From Bacteroidaceae bacterium (GTDB taxonomy: Bacteria; Bacteroidota; Bacteroidia; Bacteroidales; Bacteroidaceae): a DNA stretch of 57,799 bases. Location of the stretch: contig JAFXVU010000025.1 of NCBI GenBank assembly GCA_017534705.1, forward strand, positions 1 through 57,799. Reading direction: 5' to 3'. The position numbers and the translations under genes are program-made. Positions 26,009-33,258 of the stretch are shown here, one piece after another. The notes under the pieces are model-generated. The model was not told where the DNA came from. It did no database searches and saw only the letters and a list, made by a program, of their open reading frames with translations. Position 1 is the stretch's first letter. Each line of letters opens with the position of its first letter.

Positions 26009-26953
26009 TTAGATGATGTACTGTGTGGCCGAAATCGACTGGTTGGTGGAAACGGCGATGATGGCGTTGGCGAGCATGTTGGCTATCGACAACTGCTTCA
26101 CTTTTTCGCATGGACGGTTATAGGGGATGCTGTCCGTAAACACGATTTCAGTCAATGCTGACTTGCTCACACGCTCGGTGGCTGGGTCGCTCATCACGCA
26201 GTGGGATGCTATGGCTCTCACTGACTTTGCACCAGCTTTAATCATTTCGTCGGCGGCTCGAGTGATGGTTCCTGCTGTGTCTACCATGTCGTCAACCAGT
26301 ACAACATTCTTGTCTTTTACGTCACCGATAATCTGTATGTTCTCCACCACATTGGCTCTCGCACGGGTTTTGTTGCACAACACTAAAGGTACCTGAAGGT
26401 ATTTGGCGTATGTGTTGGCACGTTTTGAACCTCCAACATCAGGAGTGGCGATGACGAGATCCTCGAGTTGTAGCGAATCAATGTAGGGTAACATCACCTT
26501 CGAGGCGTAGAGGTGGTCAACGGGAACATTAAAGAAACCCTGTATTTGGTCGGCATGAAGGTCCATTGTGATTAGACGATTGATGCCTGCCACACTCAAC
26601 AGGTCCGCTACGAGTTTGGCGCCTATCGATACTCTTGGTTTGTCTTTTCTGTCCTGACGAGCCCATCCGAAATACGGGCAGACTGCGATGATGGAACGGG
26701 CAGAGGCTCGTTTAGCGGCGTCAATCATCAGCAGCAGTTCCATGAGGTTATCGCTGTTGGGGTATGTTGACTGAACGAGAAACACGTCTTTGCCACGGAT
26801 GGATTCTTCAAACGATACACTGAACTCACCATCGGCAAAGTGGGTGATGACTAAGTTACCAAGTGGACATTCAAGCTGTTGGCATATCTTCTCTGCGAGA
26901 TACTTGGTCTTGGTGCCAGAGAAAACCTTGAAAGGTCTTACTATCTCATTCAT
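26009..26953 (-). CDS. prs: Ribose-phosphate pyrophosphokinase
   Basis: The 314-residue enzyme makes 5-phosphoribosyl-1-pyrophosphate from ribose 5-phosphate and ATP, the precursor for purines, pyrimidines, His, Trp and NAD. Visible signatures are FSGTKTKYLAEKI, FADGEFSV, VFLVQSTYPNSDNLMELLL, YFGWARQDRK, the MDLHADQIQGFF metal/ATP segment and VVLVDDMVDTAGT, the PRPP-binding loop. Length is standard and the protein is cytoplasmic. It stands alone between a bidirectional terminator and its own promoter, with no link in function to the polysaccharide locus. Confidence 0.96.
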   Translation of the reverse strand: MNEIVRPFKVFSGTKTKYLAEKICQQLECPLGNLVITHFADGEFSVSFEESIRGKDVFLVQSTYPNSDNLMELLLMIDAAKRASARSIIAVCPYFGWARQDRKDKPRVSIGAKLVADLLSVAGINRLITMDLHADQIQGFFNVPVDHLYASKVMLPYIDSLQLEDLVIATPDVGGSKRANTYAKYLQVPLVLCNKTRARANVVENIQIIGDVKDKNVVLVDDMVDTAGTITRAADEMIKAGAKSVRAIASHCVMSDPATERVSKSALTEIVFTDSIPYNRPCEKVKQLSIANMLANAIIAVSTNQSISATQYII

Positions 26954-27000
26954 TTTCTATGATGTTGATATGGTTGTAATTCTTTTTGGCTTTTCCTTTG

Positions 27001-27029
27001 CAAAGATAGTCATTAATAATGATATAAAA
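27001..27029 (-). promoter_or_regulatory. Promoter of prs
   Basis: On the - strand TATCTTTG (27008-27001) matches the -7 form TAnnTTTG. A T-rich stretch at 27026-27029 is a weak -33. It lies 48 nt upstream of the prs start. Confidence 0.5.
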
Positions 27030-27072
27030 GTAGTCTTTTTGTCATTTTAATTTCCTCTTTTGCTTTTTTATA

Positions 27073-28149
27073 TCATTCCACTAGGTTTTTTGTCATTTTC
27101 TCGCTGTTCCAAGTGGAGTATTTGCCCTCGCTGTCAGTGTAGATGAAGTAAGCTGCCAGTTCGGGATGATGGCTGAGCACCTGTTGTGCGCTGTCGAGTC
27201 CTAACACCATGAATGCAGTGGCGTAGGCATCGGCGGTGGCGCAATCGTTGGCGATGACTGTGGATGAGAGTATGCTGTGCTGGACCGGGTGTCCGGTCTT
27301 GGGGTTGATAGTGTGAGCGTACTTCTTTCCGCCTTCCTCATAGTAGTTGCGGTAGTTTCCGGAAGTGGCCATCGACTGGTTCGTCAGTTCTACCACTTGC
27401 TCTATCTCACTTGTCTCCCCTGTGGCATCGTCAATGGGTTTGTTTATGCCAACACGCCATGTGGCACCAGAGGGGTTGGTGCCACGCATACGTACTTCAC
27501 CCCCTATCTCTACAAGGTAGTTTTTCACACCCATTTCCTCCAGCTTTCGGCCTACTGCATCAACACCGTACCCTTTGGCGATGGCTGAGCAGTCAAGCAT
27601 GATGCGTGGGTCTGATTTCACCACCCTGTTCCCTTCCAATTTCACCTTGTCCATACCTATCGCCGACAACAGACTGTCTATAAGGGCGTCGCTGATATCT
27701 TCCTTGTGTTGGAAACCGAATCCCCATGCATTGACCAAAGGAGCGACTGTGATGTCGAAAGCGCCAGAGGTTTGCTCATTGACGTGTTTGGCCAGAGCAA
27801 AGACTTCACAGAACATCTCGTTGACCTCTATATCATGGTTTTGGTTCACGGAAGTGATGATGGAGTTTGCATTGAATGGCGAAAGTGAACGGTCCACCTC
27901 ATTCATTACAGCTACCAAAGAATCCTCGATGTTATGGGGATACTGGTAGGTGATGTGGTAGAAGGTACCGAAGATACCGCCTTCACATCGCTGCGTTTCG
28001 TGTTGTGGCCATGCTCCCGATTTAGGCGATCCGTCGGGATTGTTAGTGCGGATAATGTAGATGGTACCGGCAATCAGGAAAAGCAGCAATGGTATGTGCC
28101 ACCATTGTCTTTTCCTTGGCTCTGTCCTCTCTTTCAGTTCGATGCGCAT
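27073..28149 (-). CDS. apbE: FAD:protein FMN transferase
   Basis: A 358-residue ApbE-family protein with an N-terminal membrane anchor (residues 17-32, WWHIPLLLFLIAGTIYII) that places the enzyme outside the cytoplasmic membrane. Signatures: GGIFGTFYHITY, SLSPFNANSIIT, FDITVAPLVNAWGFG, LDCSAIAKGYGVDAVG, YLVEIGGEVRMRG and ATSGNYRNYYE, with a C-terminal YATAFMVLG. It transfers FMN from FAD onto Ser/Thr of target proteins such as NqrC, RnfG and FMN-binding-domain proteins. A candidate substrate is encoded at 44669 in this window. It is the last gene of a probable - strand operon running from 31180. Confidence 0.94.
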   Translation of the reverse strand: MRIELKERTEPRKRQWWHIPLLLFLIAGTIYIIRTNNPDGSPKSGAWPQHETQRCEGGIFGTFYHITYQYPHNIEDSLVAVMNEVDRSLSPFNANSIITSVNQNHDIEVNEMFCEVFALAKHVNEQTSGAFDITVAPLVNAWGFGFQHKEDISDALIDSLLSAIGMDKVKLEGNRVVKSDPRIMLDCSAIAKGYGVDAVGRKLEEMGVKNYLVEIGGEVRMRGTNPSGATWRVGINKPIDDATGETSEIEQVVELTNQSMATSGNYRNYYEEGGKKYAHTINPKTGHPVQHSILSSTVIANDCATADAYATAFMVLGLDSAQQVLSHHPELAAYFIYTDSEGKYSTWNSEKMTKNLVE

Positions 28150-28209
28150 GAATGGCGTTTTTTAAAGATGGTCAACTGCCATAGTGAAGGCGGTTGATGT
28201 TTGTTATGT

Positions 28210-29055
28210 TCATTCTTCTGTTTCTTCTTTCACCTCTTCTTCCTCTTCTGTCTGTTGTTCGCTGGTTGACTGGGTGTTCACGGGATGTACCACGGCATTC
28301 AATATGGTCTTATTCTTTTTCCTTCCCCAGTTGAGGTCGAAGCTGAGATTGTAGGTGGCTCCCCAGCATGTGCCACTGGTGGTGGTGCCGTAGCCTGGAA
28401 TATAATAAGGTGTACCGTAGTCGGTTCTGCCTTTGCTGATGGCCGTTTTGAATCGGACGCTCCATCCCATGTGGAAATTGCCCCATATCTTCACTTGAAC
28501 ACCGGCTATCAGTTCAATCCAATGAGCTGTAGTGGATATGTCCTTGAAACTGAAGGGTTGGCTGCTTCCCCATATTTTGTCGGTCAGGGTAGGGCCACTG
28601 ATGTCGTAGTTGAACTTGGAGATACCGTATCTTGCACCAAGGTAAAGGCGGTTGTTCTGCCATTTGTTTTTCAGCATGTTGACATCAAGTCCTGCACGCA
28701 GGTATGGTGCTTGGGTTTTGTAGGTGATGTGGGTGTCCTCATTGGTGGTTTCACAAATGGCATATCCTGCTTCTACGATGGGGAAAAAGGTGTTCTTGAA
28801 GTTGATGCGCAAAGCACCTTCGAAGACACCGTAGTCGGAAGTGAACTTCTGAACGAGTCCGAAAAGGTCGCCCGAGAGGGTGAAACCCTGGAAGAAGGTC
28901 TGTTTCGGCTCCAAACTGAGGCTGTCCACCACATAGAGGGTGGGCTTGGGGCGTTCTCCGGCTTCCTGGGCATGGACTGTTGAGCAGAGGAGCAGTAGCA
29001 GCAGACTACTCAATAGTGCCGGTGAAATGAATCCTGATGTTCTCCTTGCGTTCAT
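28210..29055 (-). CDS. DUF6048-like secreted/outer-membrane protein
   Basis: A 281-residue protein with a classical signal peptide ending STVHAQ (about residues 1-30). The body is rich in alternating aromatic and polar strands such as GFTLSGDLFGLV, FYPIVEAGYAICETT-like sequence, LYLGARYGISKFNYDI and WIELIAGVQVKIWGNFHMGW, suggesting a small outer-membrane beta-barrel. It ends in a Gln/Glu-rich tail. I recognise it as the Bacteroidales family DUF6048, usually adjacent to DUF6452 as here. Its 5' end overlaps the DUF6452 gene by 50 nt in another frame. Function is unknown. Confidence 0.75.
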   Translation of the reverse strand: MNARRTSGFISPALLSSLLLLLLCSTVHAQEAGERPKPTLYVVDSLSLEPKQTFFQGFTLSGDLFGLVQKFTSDYGVFEGALRINFKNTFFPIVEAGYAICETTNEDTHITYKTQAPYLRAGLDVNMLKNKWQNNRLYLGARYGISKFNYDISGPTLTDKIWGSSQPFSFKDISTTAHWIELIAGVQVKIWGNFHMGWSVRFKTAISKGRTDYGTPYYIPGYGTTTSGTCWGATYNLSFDLNWGRKKNKTILNAVVHPVNTQSTSEQQTEEEEEVKEETEE

Positions 29056-29620
29056 AGTTGACGTTGGGATTGATAATCTCTATCTTGTCAATGGCTGCGT
29101 CCGTGTTCTTGATGCCTGTGATTCTGTGGAACATATAGGAACCACACTCGGGAAGGTTGACCTGAACCATGTTATCATGGTCGATGTAGATGGTGTCGTT
29201 GTTCCTGAGGTTGTAATAGTCGAATACAAGTGTGTCGGCTTGGTTGAAATAGGACATAGGCAATTCTAAATGGGAAGCGTTGACTATACTGTTGATGAGA
29301 ATGGAGTCGTGCCGTGTGATGCTGACCACTTCCTTATATCCTTGAATCACGAGGCTGTCGATGCGCTTCCTCGAATTGATGGTAGGATTGCCCACCATTC
29401 TGTAAGTGTATAGAGTGTCGTGCCCTGGCAGAATCACACTCACGGTCAGGGTATCGTATAGGCTGATGGGATTGTCGTTGCTGTCGAAGAAATAGTAGTT
29501 GCATGTCACGGTGTTGTCAAGGGGACAGTTGTTGCTCGAACAAGACGCGGACAGTACTGCTATTGTGGTCAGCACCGATAATGCTATCGTGGTGATGGAT
29601 TGTTTGTTCCGATTTCTCAC
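29006..29620 (-). CDS. DUF6452-like lipoprotein
   Basis: A 204-residue protein whose N-terminus is a lipoprotein signal: a basic start, a hydrophobic stretch TIALSVLTTIAVL and lipobox LSASC near residue 26. The mature part begins SSNNCPLDNTVTCNYYFF and shows beta-sandwich-like alternation with MVGNPTINSRKRIDSLVI and a late YFNQADTLVFDYYN. It matches my memory of Bacteroidales DUF6452, found with DUF6048. It probably acts with the DUF6048 product in the envelope. Its 3' end codes simultaneously for the DUF6048 signal peptide in another frame. Confidence 0.7.
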   Translation of the reverse strand: MRNRNKQSITTIALSVLTTIAVLSASCSSNNCPLDNTVTCNYYFFDSNDNPISLYDTLTVSVILPGHDTLYTYRMVGNPTINSRKRIDSLVIQGYKEVVSITRHDSILINSIVNASHLELPMSYFNQADTLVFDYYNLRNNDTIYIDHDNMVQVNLPECGSYMFHRITGIKNTDAAIDKIEIINPNVNYERKENIRIHFTGTIE

Positions 29621-29628
29621 GTTTAGGA

Positions 29629-30582
29629 TTAGTCTATGGTTTTCTCTATTTCGTATTTGTTGCGCTCGCTACTGTTGCGTGAGATGAGTTCGCCCAAGAA
29701 ACCTGCTACAAAAAGCTGGGTGCCAAGGATCATCATCGTCAGCGAGATATAGAAGTAGGGGGAGTTGGTCACCAATGTGTATGAGTTGCCCGACCACATG
29801 GCGATGAGTTTAAAGAGCCCAACGCAAAAAGCAGCGATAAATCCAATGATGAACATCAAGGTGCCGAGGAAACCGAAAACGTGCATGGGCTTCACACCGT
29901 AGCTGGAGAGAAACCATAGGGAAATCAGGTCGAGGTAGCCGTTGACGAAACGGTTGAGACCGAATTTTGTCTTACCGTACTTGCGGGCTTGATGATGGAC
30001 CACTTTCTCACCGATTTTGGTGAATCCTGCGTTTTTTGCTAAATAAGGAATGTAGCGGTGCATCTCACCGTAGACCTCAATGTGCTTCACAACGTCTTTC
30101 CTGTAGGCTTTCAGACCGCAGTTGAAGTCATGCAAGTTCTTGATGCCCGATACCTTGCGGGCCGTGGCGTTGAAGAGTTTGGTGGGAATGGTCTTCGACA
30201 AAGGGTCGTAGCGTTTTTGCTTGTAGCCGCTCACAAGGTCATAGCCGTCTTCCACAATCATACGGCGAAGTTCGGGAATCTCGTCAGGACTGTCCTGAAG
30301 GTCGGCGTCCATGGTTATGACTACATCGCCCTCCGCTTTCTCAAAACCACAGAAGAGGGCAGGCGACTTACCGTAATTGCGGCGGAACTTGATGCCTTTG
30401 ACCTCCGGGTACTGGGCGCCCAGTTCTTCTATCACTTGCCATGAACGGTCGGTGCTGCCGTCGTTGACGAAGATAATCTCATAACTGAAATGGTTGGCTT
30501 CCATCACGCGCTTGATCCAGGCGTGGAGTTCGGGGAGCGATTCCTCTTCGTTGAAAAGAGGTACTACTACTGATATATCCAT
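29629..30582 (-). CDS. Polyprenyl-phosphate glycosyltransferase, GtrB/DPM1-like (GT2)
   Basis: This 317-residue protein has a cytoplasmic GT2 domain (ISVVVPLFNEEESLPELH, VNDGSTDRSW, RRNYGKSPALFCGF, MDADLQDSPDEIPE) and two C-terminal membrane helices, the layout of GtrB, YfdH and ArnC. The GLKAYRKDVV and YGKTKFG elements are typical of the subfamily. Such enzymes load glucose or another sugar onto undecaprenyl phosphate for later transfer in the periplasm to lipopolysaccharide, lipid A or other glycans. It lies between DUF4199 and DUF6452 genes, with spacings of 25 and 8 nt, consistent with one operon. No dedicated GT-C partner is visible nearby. Confidence 0.92.
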   Translation of the reverse strand: MDISVVVPLFNEEESLPELHAWIKRVMEANHFSYEIIFVNDGSTDRSWQVIEELGAQYPEVKGIKFRRNYGKSPALFCGFEKAEGDVVITMDADLQDSPDEIPELRRMIVEDGYDLVSGYKQKRYDPLSKTIPTKLFNATARKVSGIKNLHDFNCGLKAYRKDVVKHIEVYGEMHRYIPYLAKNAGFTKIGEKVVHHQARKYGKTKFGLNRFVNGYLDLISLWFLSSYGVKPMHVFGFLGTLMFIIGFIAAFCVGLFKLIAMWSGNSYTLVTNSPYFYISLTMMILGTQLFVAGFLGELISRNSSERNKYEIEKTID

Positions 30583-30607
30583 TGTTGCTCTGTTTGTTGT
30601 TCTTTTC

Positions 30608-31180
30608 TCAGGGAATAGGGGGTGGGGTGGAGTCGGGCTCTCGTTTGGCGAATAAGGCGGTGATGACTGAAGCTATCAAACCGCATATCAAGCACTGGTT
30701 AAACATGCCCAAGGCTTGCTCGATGGGTTTAATACCCATACCCGCAATCTGGTTAATCAAGTCTTTTTCTTTCTCCAACATCTCTGTCATCCCTTGGGGA
30801 AGCTCGTCCTGGTGCTTACCCAGCTCTGCGATGGAGGCATAGAGACTGTCGATGAAGGCGCCGTGGTCCATCCATTGGAAATAGATGAAGGTGACGGCGG
30901 CAGCAATCATGCTGGCATAAAAGAACATGATGAAAGAGAAGTATAGGGCGTGGAAATAACTGATGCCGTTCTCTCCATTGAAAGGTTTGTTCTTGTATCG
31001 TGTGGCGAAATAAAAGGGGAGGGCAATGCAAGCGATGGCTGCCACCAACATCAGTAGGGTGGCCAATGAGCTGCCAGTGCGGATACTGATCATCGCACCA
31101 GCGAACATCATGGCCCAAGCTCCACCGAGTAATGTCCCGTATTCGCGGGCGAACATTCTGGCTGTCATGTAGTTCTGCAT
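30608..31180 (-). CDS. DUF4199 family integral membrane protein
   Basis: A 190-residue membrane protein with four predicted helices: GTLLGGAWAMMFAGAMISI, LATLLMLVAAIACIALPFYF, FHALYFSFIMFFYASMIAAA and a C-terminal CLICGLIASVITALFAKRE. Between helices three and four is a charged helical region with KDLINQ. The arrangement matches DUF4199, which in Bacteroidetes is commonly next to a GtrB-type glycosyltransferase, as here. Molecular function is not known. It is first in the operon DUF4199-gtrB-DUF6452-DUF6048-apbE, with a promoter about 30 nt upstream. Confidence 0.8.
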   Translation of the reverse strand: MQNYMTARMFAREYGTLLGGAWAMMFAGAMISIRTGSSLATLLMLVAAIACIALPFYFATRYKNKPFNGENGISYFHALYFSFIMFFYASMIAAAVTFIYFQWMDHGAFIDSLYASIAELGKHQDELPQGMTEMLEKEKDLINQIAGMGIKPIEQALGMFNQCLICGLIASVITALFAKREPDSTPPPIP

Positions 31181-31210
31181 CTTTTTCTCGTCTTAGTTCA
31201 CTTCAAAATG

Positions 31211-31218
31211 CAAAATTA
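31211..31218 (-). promoter_or_regulatory. -7 element of the DUF4199 operon promoter
   Basis: Read on the - strand this is TAATTTTG, a full match to TAnnTTTG, 31 nt upstream of the DUF4199 start. I find no good TTTG at the expected -33 distance. Confidence 0.5.
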
Positions 31219-31362
31219 GCACTTTTTTCTGAATAAAGCGGGCCTCTATTGGGTTTATTTGAGAGAATTATCCATTGAACTTTTTTCCCATCAGCATTTT
31301 TTGCTATATTGATGCACTTGAAGGGATTGTAGAAAAAGAACTGGATTTTGTAGGGAAGGATT

Positions 31363-32949
31363 TTAAGGAGTGCTGAAAAGACTGTTCTTTTTCACGTCGT
31401 CATTGTCTTTGAATGATAGACCAGCCACATCCATCACTGCGTATATGAGGTTGTCTGTTCTGAAAGACTTGTTATAGTTTTCCTTAATACGTTTTGTTAT
31501 GATAGGAAAATGCTCCTGAAAAAGAGGGGATGTATAAACCATAAATGGAATTTGCATACAGATTTCCCTTGATTCTGCCGTGGGCTTAGCATGTCCAAAA
31601 TGGTTCGGGTCAGAATCGAAGATATCCAATCCATGGTCGGAAAAATAGAACACGATTGATTCCTTGTCTGAGTAGATGTTGATGAGCTCCGATACTACAA
31701 AGTCATTGTAGAGTACAGAATTGTCGTACTTCGCACGGATGTCTCTCTGATTTTCAGGGTAATCCTGGTAGTCGGAAGCATGGAAATGTTCATAATCTGA
31801 TGGGTAGCGTTTCTCAAATTGTTCATGGCTCCCCATTAAGTGAATAATAGTAAGGGCTAATGATTGGTCTTCTTGCTTTGATACAAGGCTGTTGGTGACG
31901 GGGATAAGTTCACCATCATACCATTCTCTGTCTAGAATATAATATCTGTTGCCCACAAATACAGAAGTGTCGCTTAGTTCGGATATGTTACCTACGAGGT
32001 TGTCCCACATTCCATTCTTGGTCTGGTTGGATAACCAGGCACTTTTATATCCACTTTGACGGGCTACATCGAAAAGAGTGGTGGATTCATACCAGTTTGA
32101 TTTACCTTTGTCTTCAGGATGGAATGTGTTAAGCAAGTATTTGAATACATCTACCGTTAATACTTCGGGAGAAGTGACATTGGAGTAGACAAAGAGCAGA
32201 CTGTCATTCCGAAGTTGCTCAAGCTTGGGATTGGTGGGTAAATTGTAGCCATAAAGAGAGCAATGGCTTTTTGCTTCTGATTCACCTATGATGATGACGA
32301 CGTTCTTGGGTTGGGGACCTTGCCGCAGAAGTTGTGGTTGAGTGGCGAATTTGGCCAGTTCTGGACATCGGTCATATTTGAAAAGAACAAAATAATATAC
32401 ACTGGCAATACCATCTAACCAAACTGAAGGTCTATGCATGAATAAGACTGCGCAAATCGCGATTAATGGAAAGCCTATGGATAACCTTATTTTATAACCT
32501 TTTTGATGGTTCTTTATCCACTTGGAAAAGATAATCAACAAGAGGGGAATACCAATCACCGCTAGAATTACTTTGGCATTGATGAATGTGGATACAAATT
32601 CTGACGCCTCCTGGGGGTTTGTGCCTAAAATGGCAGTGACAATAGATGATCTCGGATTAATTTGCATGGATAGGTACGAGAATGTACCCATTAGAAAATA
32701 AATGCTACTGAGAAGATATATGAAAATAAGATAAATTTTCTTCAATTGATGAGGCAACAAAGAACAGAAGGCAACTGAAAAATAGGCAAGAAGGATTAGA
32801 TGTGCAAACAAACTTAATACATGATCTCTATATCCCAAGTCAAAATAGAAATACATCAAGTCGTAGATGGATATCAATACAAATATGGATATAAAATGAT
32901 GAAGATTTTTGGTGAAGGGCTCTGTGAAAAAAGCTATAACAGTTTTCAT
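31363..32949 (-). CDS. Phosphoethanolamine transferase-like membrane sulfatase-fold protein (EptA/CptA-like)
   Basis: A 528-residue protein with five N-terminal membrane helices (residues 15-185) and a periplasmic alkaline-phosphatase/sulfatase-fold domain. Signatures: VVIIIGESEAKSHCSLYGY (first metal ligand and catalytic surroundings), a Thr-containing NVTSPEVLT segment where the phosphoenzyme Thr of EptA lies, FYFSDHGLDI and FGHAKPTAESREICMQIPF. Such enzymes move phosphoethanolamine from phosphatidylethanolamine to lipid A, core sugars or other surface glycans. Which acceptor is used is not readable. It is transcribed alone, with a 182-nt gap to DUF4199 and its own promoter. Coding sequence is somewhat AT-rich. 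Confidence 0.85.
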   Translation of the reverse strand: MKTVIAFFTEPFTKNLHHFISIFVLISIYDLMYFYFDLGYRDHVLSLFAHLILLAYFSVAFCSLLPHQLKKIYLIFIYLLSSIYFLMGTFSYLSMQINPRSSIVTAILGTNPQEASEFVSTFINAKVILAVIGIPLLLIIFSKWIKNHQKGYKIRLSIGFPLIAICAVLFMHRPSVWLDGIASVYYFVLFKYDRCPELAKFATQPQLLRQGPQPKNVVIIIGESEAKSHCSLYGYNLPTNPKLEQLRNDSLLFVYSNVTSPEVLTVDVFKYLLNTFHPEDKGKSNWYESTTLFDVARQSGYKSAWLSNQTKNGMWDNLVGNISELSDTSVFVGNRYYILDREWYDGELIPVTNSLVSKQEDQSLALTIIHLMGSHEQFEKRYPSDYEHFHASDYQDYPENQRDIRAKYDNSVLYNDFVVSELINIYSDKESIVFYFSDHGLDIFDSDPNHFGHAKPTAESREICMQIPFMVYTSPLFQEHFPIITKRIKENYNKSFRTDNLIYAVMDVAGLSFKDNDDVKKNSLFSTP

Positions 32950-33079
32950 TTTGAATAATAAATGTAATATGCCTGATTGCGCTGTAGTATATAAAATGGT
33001 GGCCTATATAAACTATGGCGGCTTGCATGAGTTTTTTAGATCTGAAAGGAATGGGGCACAACCCTCTCTTTCTTGTTTG

Positions 33080-33087
33080 CAAAGTTA
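33080..33087 (-). promoter_or_regulatory. -7 element upstream of the phosphoethanolamine transferase gene
   Basis: The - strand reads TAACTTTG, a full TAnnTTTG match, about 130 nt upstream of the start codon. The -33 box is unclear, and the long leader makes this a moderate call. Confidence 0.42.
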
Positions 33088-33202
33088 CAACTTTATTCGG
33101 AATTTTGAATAGCATTTAACTAAATTATCGGTAAAAGGATACTTTAAGCCATCAAGTAAGTCACCAACCTCTTAAGAAAACATAATTTTCTTATTCGACT
33201 GA

Positions 33203-33232
33203 CTTGTAAATCATGATTTTTGACTAACTTTG
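33203..33232 (+). promoter_or_regulatory. Promoter of the penicillin-binding protein gene
   Basis: TAACTTTG at 33225-33232 matches the -7 consensus, with CTTG at 33203-33206 as a partial -33 box 18 nt upstream. The start codon follows at 33259. Confidence 0.55.
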
Positions 33233-33258
33233 CAAATTAAAAGCAATCTTACATTGAA

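Noticed and set aside
28285..28983. + strand open frame of 232 codons
   Set aside because: Antisense to the DUF6048 gene, which has a proper signal peptide and a conserved DUF6452 neighbour; no family features on the + strand.
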